Of a stretch of 64,000 nucleotides of DNA, positions 35,359 through 43,410 are shown one piece after another. Both the position numbers and the translations under genes were made by a program. Origin of the DNA: DAOUCP01 sp034432155 (GTDB lineage: Bacteria; Chloroflexota; Anaerolineae; Epilineales; Epilineaceae); NCBI GenBank assembly GCA_034432155.1, contig DAOUCP010000085.1, forward strand, positions 16,164-80,163, given 5' to 3'. Within the stretch, counting starts at the first letter, position 1. Every line of letters starts with the position of its first letter. The notes under the pieces were generated by a model, which ran no database searches, was not told where the DNA came from, and was given only the letters and a program-made list of their open reading frames with translations.

Positions 35359-37014
35359 TCACTCGCCGCCACTGGCCTGGCGCAGCGCCTTGCGCATGAT
35401 CTTGCCGGAGATCGTCTTCGGCAGATCGCTCACGAACTCGACGATTCGCGGATACTTGTACGGCGCCGTCTGGCGCTTGACATGCTCCTGCAACTCCTGG
35501 GCCAACGCGTCCGACGGCTCGTAGCCCGCCGCCAGAACCACGTAGGCCTTCACCACGGTGCCGCGGATGCCTTGCGGGTCGGGGACGCCGACGACAGCGC
35601 ACTCCACCACCGCCGGGTGCTCGATGAGCGCCGACTCCACTTCGAAGGGACCGATGCGGTAGCCAGAGGACTTGATGACGTCGTCGCGGCGTCCCACGAA
35701 CCAGAAGTAGCCGTCCTCGTCCCGGTACGCCCGATCCCCTGTGAAGTAGTAGTCGCCGCGGAACGCCAGCGCCATGCCTTCCGGGTCCTTCCAGTACTCC
35801 AGGAACAACCCAGGCGGCCGCCCCCCACCCAGGTAGAGCGCAATGTTGCCCTCTTCGTGCGGTCCGAGCTCGTTGCCGTCGTCATCCACGATGCGCACAT
35901 CGTGCCCTGGTGTCGGTTTGCCCATTGAGCCCGGTTTGATGGGTAGAAACGGGAAATTGGAGAGTACGCATGTCGTCTCGGTCTGCCCATAGAAATCGTA
36001 GATGTCCAGGCCAAACGCCTCCTTCCAGACGCGCATGATTTCTGGGTTCAAGGGCTCGCCGGCCGACATGCAATGGCGCAGCGAGAGGCGGTAGGGACGC
36101 AAGTCCTGCTGAATCAGCATGCGGTACACCGTCGGCGGGGCGCAGAAGGTGGTCACCCCGAAGCGCTCAAGCGACTTCAACAAGCCGACCGGATCGAAGC
36201 GCCCAGGCGTTTCCCACTGGATGATGGCCGATCCGACGATCATCTGGCCGAACAGCTTGCCCCATGCCGCCTTGGCCCAACCGGTCTCAGAGACCGTCCA
36301 GTGCAGATCGCGATCGGTGAGCGTCTGGGCAAAGCGGGCGGTCACTTCGTGACCCAGAGCATAGCTCTGGGCATGGAGCACCATCTTGGCGTGACCCGTC
36401 GTGCCCGAGGTGAAGTAGATGAGCATCGGGTCGTTGGCGCGTGTCGGATCGACGGTCGAGCGATCGAGATGCGGCGATGCCTCGGACATCAGTCGTCGGT
36501 AGCTGAGCCACTCCAGGACCTCGCCGTCCACCACCATGCGATGGCGCAGGCTGGGGCATGCCTCGGCAGCCCGCTCCACACGGCCAATGTGGTTCACATC
36601 CGTGATCACCATGCTGGCCTCGGCCTGCTGAATGCGATAGGCGATGTCCTTGGCGGTCAGGAGGACCGTCCCCGGCATCGTGATGACACCCAGCTTGATC
36701 ATGCCAATCATCGCCACATACCACTCGGGGATGCTCTCCAACATGATCAGCACACGCTCACCTTTTCTGAGACCGAGCGCCTGCAACACATTTGCAAATC
36801 GATCCGATAGTTGCGATAGCTCGTAGAATGTGTGATACTCAGCATGTTCTCCCGAAGGATCAAGAGACACAAGTGCCAGTTTCGTCCGGTCTTCAGCCCA
36901 ACGATCTACCACGTCGAAACCGAAGTTGTAGAACTCGGGTACTTCCCAGGTGAACTCGCGATATAGGCGCTCGTAATCGTTGGCGCTCGATGGCACCGAG
37001 TGTCCGATGGTCAT
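35359..37014 (-). CDS. Acyl-CoA synthetase, medium-chain type (ANL superfamily)
   Basis: A 551-residue adenylate-forming enzyme that activates a carboxylic acid to acyl-CoA through acyl-AMP. Motifs: YFTSGTTGHAKMVLHA (ATP P-loop), DFYGQTETTCV, YYFTGDRAYRDEDGYFWFVGRRDDVIKSSGYRIGPFEVE (hinge and A8), and SDLPKTISGKIMRKALR with the catalytic Lys. The YREFTWEVPEFYNFGFDVVD start is typical of the medium-chain/xenobiotic group. The ATG has a GAGGAG site 7 nt upstream. It follows the Memo-family gene by 39 nt, so it probably shares that transcript. Chain-length preference cannot be read from sequence. Confidence 0.92.
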   Translation of the reverse strand: MTIGHSVPSSANDYERLYREFTWEVPEFYNFGFDVVDRWAEDRTKLALVSLDPSGEHAEYHTFYELSQLSDRFANVLQALGLRKGERVLIMLESIPEWYVAMIGMIKLGVITMPGTVLLTAKDIAYRIQQAEASMVITDVNHIGRVERAAEACPSLRHRMVVDGEVLEWLSYRRLMSEASPHLDRSTVDPTRANDPMLIYFTSGTTGHAKMVLHAQSYALGHEVTARFAQTLTDRDLHWTVSETGWAKAAWGKLFGQMIVGSAIIQWETPGRFDPVGLLKSLERFGVTTFCAPPTVYRMLIQQDLRPYRLSLRHCMSAGEPLNPEIMRVWKEAFGLDIYDFYGQTETTCVLSNFPFLPIKPGSMGKPTPGHDVRIVDDDGNELGPHEEGNIALYLGGGRPPGLFLEYWKDPEGMALAFRGDYYFTGDRAYRDEDGYFWFVGRRDDVIKSSGYRIGPFEVESALIEHPAVVECAVVGVPDPQGIRGTVVKAYVVLAAGYEPSDALAQELQEHVKRQTAPYKYPRIVEFVSDLPKTISGKIMRKALRQASGGE

Positions 37015-37053
37015 TCGTGTCTCCTCAACGTTCGCTCGTGTAGCCCGAGTCTA

Positions 37054-38145
37054 TCACCGCGACGCTGCCGCGGCCAAGGTGAGGTCACGGGGCCAATCCA
37101 CCACAGGGCGGCTAGCACCACGACGCTGCCCGGGACAAGGCACCCTCGCAGTCGTTCCAGGTGACAGCGGTCCGCCGCCCGCGCTCGGACGCGTGTAGGC
37201 TGCAACGACGTAGCTCGTCACCGGTCCACCCCCGTAGCCGGCGTACTGGCTGCCGTCGGTGCGCCCCACGAGGGCTAATTGCGTGGCCCCCTTGGCCTTG
37301 GCGACAAGCTGTGCCACAGCCATGGCGTTCCAGGCATCGCAGCCGGCACTGGCGACGCGGCGCACAGCCTGGGGGTCGAGGGCTCGAAGCAGGCCGATCA
37401 TGCGCGCATCCTGACGCCGTGCCTCCAGCGGCAGCACATCGTGGCTGAAGTCCGTCGAGACTACCAACACGGTGTCCTCCGTCCACAGCCTGCCGATGGC
37501 CGCGGCCAGTCGCAGCACTTCCCTCCAATGGCCGTCGTTCCGCACCACTACCGGCACCAGCCTGGCATCCGGCAGCAGGCGCCGCACCGCCGGTAGTAGC
37601 CCCGACGCGCCGTGCTCCAGGGCAACGGTCCGGTCCTCACGAGCCGCCGCACCGGCGCGCAGCAAGCGACCGATAGCAACGCTGTCCGCCGGCAAAGTCC
37701 CGTACGGCGTCAGCCAGTCGCAAGCCGCGGTGACGGCAGAGGCACCGGCGCGCATGTTGTGATCGGGCGCCAGCAGGATCAGCCGCGACCAGCCGGCTTC
37801 CTGCAGCCGCGACGGTGCGCCGGGCTGGAGCCCGACGTCAGGGGGCGACGCCGCGAGCCGCCGCAGGCCCGCAACAATCCCATCAGCGGCCAGCCAGTGA
37901 TGCGGCACGATGAGCACCACCACGCCGGGCAAGGAATCGGCAGGTTCTGCGAGCCCGGCAAGGGCTCGTTCGAAGGCCGACCGATCGAAGTACGCTGCCG
38001 GCGCAACGAGGGTGCAGCCGCGGGAGCCGGCCGACGCCGCTGTCGAGCCAATGTCCGCACCTAGCGTGCCGGTAACGCCCTGCCCGCCAGCCCAGCCGGC
38101 TACCAGGATGGTCCCGAGCAGGAGGCCAAGCCTGCGCCGGGTCAG
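37054..38145 (-). CDS. Memo-family (AmmeMemoRadiSam system B) protein with signal-like N-terminus, apparent CTG start
   Basis: Residues ~95-330 match the Memo fold: VLIVPHHWLAADG, LLAPDHNMRAG, LEHGASGLLPAVRRLLPDARLVPVVV, VVSTDFSHDVL and AGCDAWNAM, giving the His/Cys set of the putative metal site. Memo proteins relate to extradiol dioxygenases; their reaction is unsettled. A TTG at 37932 would cut off the first strand of the fold. The frame is open back to CTG 38145, which overlaps the upstream stop as CTGA and gives an Arg-rich start, then LGLLLGTILVAGWAGG, a signal-like helix. No ATG, GTG or TTG occurs between. The usual AMMECR1 and radical-SAM partners are not nearby. Confidence 0.75.
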   Translation of the reverse strand: MTRRRLGLLLGTILVAGWAGGQGVTGTLGADIGSTAASAGSRGCTLVAPAAYFDRSAFERALAGLAEPADSLPGVVVLIVPHHWLAADGIVAGLRRLAASPPDVGLQPGAPSRLQEAGWSRLILLAPDHNMRAGASAVTAACDWLTPYGTLPADSVAIGRLLRAGAAAREDRTVALEHGASGLLPAVRRLLPDARLVPVVVRNDGHWREVLRLAAAIGRLWTEDTVLVVSTDFSHDVLPLEARRQDARMIGLLRALDPQAVRRVASAGCDAWNAMAVAQLVAKAKGATQLALVGRTDGSQYAGYGGGPVTSYVVAAYTRPSAGGGPLSPGTTARVPCPGQRRGASRPVVDWPRDLTLAAAASR

Positions 38146-41100
38146 CGTATTTCGATTCTCCGTGCCGTCGTGTGGTTCCAGCTCTCTGGCGCCGCTTGCG
38201 CTTGGATACTTGCCGGCTCGGCGAGGTACAGCCCCTTGCTGACGGGGCGCACCCCATACGTGGGGATCTGTTTGCTGTCACGCCACACGCAGAAGCTGAC
38301 TCGCTGCCCTTCGATGGCGTAGGGCAGCAGGATGTCGCTACCTTCGGTGTAGGCGTACGGCGACACCTGGGCGGTGATGGGCCGTAGGCCCGAAGGCACA
38401 AGGTCGCTCACCTGGTAGCAGCCGTCCACGATCTTTTCGCCCAGCCGCCAGCGCAAGCGAACCAGCACGTCGTCCTCCAAGCCAAGCCGCAGCGGCTCGG
38501 TCCCCCCCATGGGGCGCCCATTCACCACGTACTCGCGCTCCACGGCGATGTCCTCATCGACGGGCGCCGCCGCCAGATCGACGGCCACCAGCGCCACCCG
38601 AGTGACCGCCGCCGCCCCGGACTCGACCTGCAGATCGAGCGAGTCGAGCTCCTCGGGCGACAGCGACAGCTCGAACCGATCGCCCGCCTCCAGGGTGACA
38701 GTTTGCCGCTCGCCGAAGCGGTAGTAGCGGAACCGGAGCTCGTCGCTCGGCAGCCGCGGCAGCGCGATCCGCAGAAAGCCAACCTGCTCCAGGAGCACCA
38801 GATCTTCGCGGCTGGCATTCTGCAGACTGTAGGCGAACAGCGCTAGCGAGGTACGGTCACCCAGCAGGGCACCCAGCAGAGCGGCCCGCGTCGTCGCCAT
38901 GAGGATGTCATCGTTGTCGACGCCCACCTTGAGACGCACCGCGCCACCTCGAGCCTGGCCGAACTCCTGCACCAGGTCACGGTACATGTCGAATGCCCAG
39001 CCCTGTTCGCCGGCCACGGCCAGTGCGGTTGCCAGGTCGAGTCGCTCCCATGGCGATAGGGTTGTGCGGTCGGTCTGGAGCTCGAGGTTCTGGGCGAGAG
39101 CGTTGAGATCCTGTAGCACGGGTTGGCTGAGTGTCGCCAGGCCAAGCAGGGCGGTAATCGCCCGTTCGCGTGTCACATCCGGATCGCGCGCCACCTCCGC
39201 GAGATAGCCGATGGCGGCCTCCCGTCCGAACAGGTTCGGCGCCGCCAGGAGAGCCCGCACCGTCAGATCCAAATCCGCGTCGCCGTACGGAAACAACGCC
39301 AGGCCACCGGAGGACACCTGATAGGGTGCCAGGGTGAAGTCGCCGGCCTCGTTCTCCGATCCGAAGTACTGCGAGCGCATCTCCAGCGCCAGGTAGCGCG
39401 CCAGGCGCTGATCCAGTCGGTCGCCACCGGACCACGCCAGCTCCTCCAGGAAGCCGGCGTAGCGACCGCGGTTGGCATCACTCAGCGTGAGGGTGACCCG
39501 CCCCGCGGGCCGTTCCGCGACCTGGTAGGTCGCGCCGGCCTCAACGACGTCCACCTGGCTGGCCACCCGCACCCAGCGCGACGGAAGCACGCGGAAGGGC
39601 CGAACCAAGGTGTCCGAACGCTCGCCCGCGCTGGCCGTCACCTTGAGCTCGTAGCGCCCAACCTCTAGGGCGGGTAGCGGCACCTCGACCGACTGGTAGG
39701 CGAGCCCTGTCACCTCGATGGGACTCTCGACAAGCGAGGGCACGGTGACGCGGAACGAAACCTCCTGCCCCTCAGCCAGCGCATCGCCGTAGGCGCGCAG
39801 CGACAGCACGGGCTGTTCGCCGGCCACGTACTCGTCGCTCATTGTGGCCAGGACGAATAGCGGCAGGCCCACGGGAATCGAGACCATGCCGCTACCAGCC
39901 TCCAGGTCCGCCGTGATTGCTTGGGCGGTCACGCGCCAGGCAGTCAAGTTGTCTGGCAGTTCGAACGTCGTTTCGCGAGAACCATCGGCACCCGTGACCA
40001 CCTCCTGGAAGAGGGCGACATCGCGGAAATCGGCCCGCTCACCACCTCCACCACCCCGTTCGGCGCCCGCCGCCAGCGCCACCGGCAGCTGGTGTGAACC
40101 GTAGCTGCGCACCAGCCCGGCGGGGGCAGGCGCATACAGGTTGCCCAGGATGTTCAGGTAGCTGCCCGCCTCGGGGCCTAGCACCCGGAAGATCGCCTCG
40201 TCGACCGCCGCCACAAGTACCCGCGCCGGCGCCGGATCGCCCTTGGCGTTCCGTGTGCGCACCGCCAACCGAACGGTATCCCCGGGGCCATAGCGCTCGC
40301 GGTCGGGCTTCAGCTCTACCGCCAGCTCGCGGCTGGCGTTGTTGAGGACCGCCGAGACCGTCCACTCGGCCTGGATGAAGGTTCGGCCCGTGAACACCAC
40401 GCCCAACAGAGCCACGTTGGGAACGTGCTCGGCGGCGAACGTAAAGGTGAATTCCGGCTTGTCCAGGACTGTTTCGTCCAGGATGCCGTTGCGCGCCCGC
40501 AGGAACAGATAGCGACCACTTGGCACCGGTTCGTCCGATTCGGTGCTCAGGCGCGCCACCACCTGCTCGCCGAGGTCGTACGGCTCGTCCTTGTCCAGAC
40601 GCAACACCAGCCGACCACTCTCCACCGGCACGTAGGGGCGCCCCAGGAACACGCGCCGCTCCGCAGCCCGGCCCGCATCATCGCGCACCGACACGATTAC
40701 CTCGTAGTACGCATCGCTGCGGGTGGCGAACTCCAGGCGATACGTGCCGTCCGCTTCCGACGTCGCGCGGTAGGGCCCCATCGGCTGCTCGACCTGGTCG
40801 AAGCGGTAAGTGTCCACCACTCGCTTGCTCACGAAATCGTAATGCTGGCCGGTCTTGACCTTTACATAGCGGTACTCGCTGACACGGGCGGTCACCTCGC
40901 GACCGGCGGAGGCAGCGCCAAGGAAGTCGTCGAAGTCGGCGGTGGCCTCCTCGTTCAGACGACGCAAATCGACCGCATGGACGCTGCCTTCGATCACCGC
41001 CCGACCGGCGTCATCGATGGTACCTTCGCCACTGGCCGTCAACCGCGCCGGAAAGGCCTGCACCTGCACCGTGCCCGCGATCTCACTCTCCTCTTCCTTG

Positions 41101-43283
41101 GCCGGTCGCGCGGTGATGCCGAACCAGGCGTAGCCGAGATACAACGCCTCCGATGCCAGCTCCTCCGGAGCCACCACCACGAGCTGCGCCCGGCCGGCTT
41201 CGTCCGTCTTCACCGCCTGCGCATCGGCACCGTAGGCACTCACCACCAGATCGAGCCCCGGCACTGGTTGGCCGTCGAAGAAGCTGGCAGTCACGGTGAC
41301 GCTCACCGGATCGCCAAGGAAGACGGCTCGGGAATCGGCCTCGACATCGATCTTGTAAGGCGGCTTGACGAAGTCCCGTACCTCGAGCGCGGTGGACGCC
41401 AGCAGGACGTCGCCGGTGCGCACTTCCAGGCTGTAGTAGCCCGGAGTCGCGCCCTTCAGCACCAGTTCGCCGAGGAAGGTTCCGGCCTCGTTGGGCGTGA
41501 GGACCGTTTGGGCGATGGGTAACGACTCATAGCCGTAACCACGGTAGTCGCCACCGGCAATTCGCACCGTCAGGCGGTCGACGGGCGGAGCGCCGTCGCG
41601 TGGTCGCACGAAGCCCCAGAAGCGAACCACATCCGTTGGGTGGTACAGCGGCCGATCGGCGTAGACATATCGCCAATAGCGGTGCCGCTCGTCGGCGCTG
41701 GCATAGGGACCCATGCCGCTGTCCGGCTGACCGCCCACCGCCGCCAGCGCCACCAGAAGTTCCCGGCCCCGGTGCTCGACAAGCAAACTGGCCGTCGTGC
41801 TCTTCTCGACAAAGCCCCAGGGAGTGGACTGGCTGTGGATCAGTCCCGACGGCGTTGCCACCGCCAGCAGACCATCGCCATCGGTCGTCCCGATCACCTC
41901 GCCGCCCAGGAGCGCGACACGGGCACCTGCCAAGGGCTGGCCAGTGGTCACCTCGTTCACCCAGACGACGAGACGCGGCTCGGACAACGCCACGTAGGCG
42001 CCCACGTCACTGAGTTGCAGCCAGGCGTACTGCTCAGCGGTGCCGTGTGTCAAGCGCACTAGGTACTGCCCTGCCGGCAGCGGCTCGGGAAAACGCACCA
42101 GGTACTGCTGCGACTCGCCCAGCGGCTCCAGTGAGGCATCGAAGGTGGACACCGTGGCCAGGCCGGAACTCGACGGCCGGAACTCCCGGCGGGCATTCCA
42201 GCTCCAGTCCGGGAGTGCCGTGTACTCGCCAACGGAGTCGGCGAAAGCTTCCAGGGACGGAAAGCGAGACACCGTAAGCTTCACGGTCTCGCCCGCCAGG
42301 GCATCGGGCTCGGACCCGTAGGCGCTAAGGCTGAGAACGGGAGCCTCGCTGGTTGGCTCGTCCCAGAAATCGCGCGTCCACGCCAGCTGGGTCTCTTCAC
42401 TCTGGGCCTCCAAGGTGGCGGTCTCGAAGGCGAAGCGGTACGGCTCGCTCATCGTGGCTGCACCGGCTGCCACTGGGACGCCGGCCTGCACCGTGACGCG
42501 ATAGATGGTGCCTGGCTCCAGCTTCTCGGGCACGAACACGACCGTCCGCTTATGCGCTTCGAATCGGCCGCGGACCGGCGGCTGGATCTCGAACCGCTCC
42601 TCGACATCCTCGGCACGCACGCCATCATGGCTGAACACCAGCTCGATACCGGTGTCGACCGGCACGTTGGTCGCTTCATCCCCCGGCAAGGTGTGCACGA
42701 TCTTCACCGGACGCGCCGTCTCGAACGACCATTCCTGCACCGGCAATCCGTCAGGCTGGTCGAGCAACGCAAACCGGTACAGCGTGCCTTCGGCCAACGG
42801 CTCCGTGGGCACGATGCGGTACGTGGCCCCTGCCGCGGCGTGGGCGATGCCCACCGCTTGCCAGGACGTCTTCGCCGGCTCGACCCGGAACGGGATGGCG
42901 GGCTCGACGCGGAGCAGTTGCTCGACGGCCTGGAGGCTCAAGTCATCGGTCGTGGCAAAAGTGAACGCGCTTGCCGTGTCTACGCCGAGCGGCGTTGTCT
43001 GGTCGGCTGCCAACTCGAAGCAGGTGGTCCGGTCGGCCACCTCGACCGCCGACCAATCCTTCTCCTCTTTGGCCTCGTAGGCGCCGATCCAGCGTCCAGC
43101 GAGACAGCGCTCGCTGACGCGCGCCTCACCACCGCGGTCGGCGCTGGGGGTGCCCCGCTCGGTCGGGGCCGGCTGCCCAACCCGGCCACAACCACCCAGC
43201 ACAACCAGCGACATCCCTATGAGAGCCAGCGACGCGAAACGACCGGCTCGGGCGGGTCGAGCAGCCAGGAGATTGCTTCTCAT
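38142..43283 (-). CDS. Alpha-2-macroglobulin-like lipoprotein lacking the thioester
   Basis: A 1713-residue exported lipoprotein. ATG 43283 is 6 nt from GGAGG (ATG 43289 is too close). The signal peptide ends in lipobox VVLGGC. Then come Ig-like domains (VDTGIELVFSHDGVRAEDVE), macroglobulin domains with the MG2 mark YADRPLYHPTDVVRFWG, the ELPDNLTAWRVTAQAI region of MG7, and a long alpha-alpha toroid. Bacterial macroglobulins in the periplasm or cell surface trap foreign proteases; many use a CxEQ thioester. At that place here the sequence is FLEELAWSGGDRLDQ, so there is no thioester, as in E. coli MagD-type proteins. No penicillin-binding protein 1C gene, a frequent companion, is present. Confidence 0.9.
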   Translation of the reverse strand: MRSNLLAARPARAGRFASLALIGMSLVVLGGCGRVGQPAPTERGTPSADRGGEARVSERCLAGRWIGAYEAKEEKDWSAVEVADRTTCFELAADQTTPLGVDTASAFTFATTDDLSLQAVEQLLRVEPAIPFRVEPAKTSWQAVGIAHAAAGATYRIVPTEPLAEGTLYRFALLDQPDGLPVQEWSFETARPVKIVHTLPGDEATNVPVDTGIELVFSHDGVRAEDVEERFEIQPPVRGRFEAHKRTVVFVPEKLEPGTIYRVTVQAGVPVAAGAATMSEPYRFAFETATLEAQSEETQLAWTRDFWDEPTSEAPVLSLSAYGSEPDALAGETVKLTVSRFPSLEAFADSVGEYTALPDWSWNARREFRPSSSGLATVSTFDASLEPLGESQQYLVRFPEPLPAGQYLVRLTHGTAEQYAWLQLSDVGAYVALSEPRLVVWVNEVTTGQPLAGARVALLGGEVIGTTDGDGLLAVATPSGLIHSQSTPWGFVEKSTTASLLVEHRGRELLVALAAVGGQPDSGMGPYASADERHRYWRYVYADRPLYHPTDVVRFWGFVRPRDGAPPVDRLTVRIAGGDYRGYGYESLPIAQTVLTPNEAGTFLGELVLKGATPGYYSLEVRTGDVLLASTALEVRDFVKPPYKIDVEADSRAVFLGDPVSVTVTASFFDGQPVPGLDLVVSAYGADAQAVKTDEAGRAQLVVVAPEELASEALYLGYAWFGITARPAKEEESEIAGTVQVQAFPARLTASGEGTIDDAGRAVIEGSVHAVDLRRLNEEATADFDDFLGAASAGREVTARVSEYRYVKVKTGQHYDFVSKRVVDTYRFDQVEQPMGPYRATSEADGTYRLEFATRSDAYYEVIVSVRDDAGRAAERRVFLGRPYVPVESGRLVLRLDKDEPYDLGEQVVARLSTESDEPVPSGRYLFLRARNGILDETVLDKPEFTFTFAAEHVPNVALLGVVFTGRTFIQAEWTVSAVLNNASRELAVELKPDRERYGPGDTVRLAVRTRNAKGDPAPARVLVAAVDEAIFRVLGPEAGSYLNILGNLYAPAPAGLVRSYGSHQLPVALAAGAERGGGGGERADFRDVALFQEVVTGADGSRETTFELPDNLTAWRVTAQAITADLEAGSGMVSIPVGLPLFVLATMSDEYVAGEQPVLSLRAYGDALAEGQEVSFRVTVPSLVESPIEVTGLAYQSVEVPLPALEVGRYELKVTASAGERSDTLVRPFRVLPSRWVRVASQVDVVEAGATYQVAERPAGRVTLTLSDANRGRYAGFLEELAWSGGDRLDQRLARYLALEMRSQYFGSENEAGDFTLAPYQVSSGGLALFPYGDADLDLTVRALLAAPNLFGREAAIGYLAEVARDPDVTRERAITALLGLATLSQPVLQDLNALAQNLELQTDRTTLSPWERLDLATALAVAGEQGWAFDMYRDLVQEFGQARGGAVRLKVGVDNDDILMATTRAALLGALLGDRTSLALFAYSLQNASREDLVLLEQVGFLRIALPRLPSDELRFRYYRFGERQTVTLEAGDRFELSLSPEELDSLDLQVESGAAAVTRVALVAVDLAAAPVDEDIAVEREYVVNGRPMGGTEPLRLGLEDDVLVRLRWRLGEKIVDGCYQVSDLVPSGLRPITAQVSPYAYTEGSDILLPYAIEGQRVSFCVWRDSKQIPTYGVRPVSKGLYLAEPASIQAQAAPESWNHTTARRIEIR

Positions 43284-43410
43284 GTCCATCCTCCGAATGG
43301 GCTAGCGGTTACGCAGCGGCATGGCTCTTGGCTGCGCGGTCGGTTCCCGGCGACGGGTCACTGGCCGCCGACGTCATCCCAGGCGGGCTTCTGGCCCACC
43401 GGCCGGGGGC

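Noticed and set aside
35040..35602. Minus-strand protein across the 42-bp repeats
   Set aside because: The frame is low-complexity Arg/Gly/Ala and lies between two convergent gene ends with a terminator inside it.
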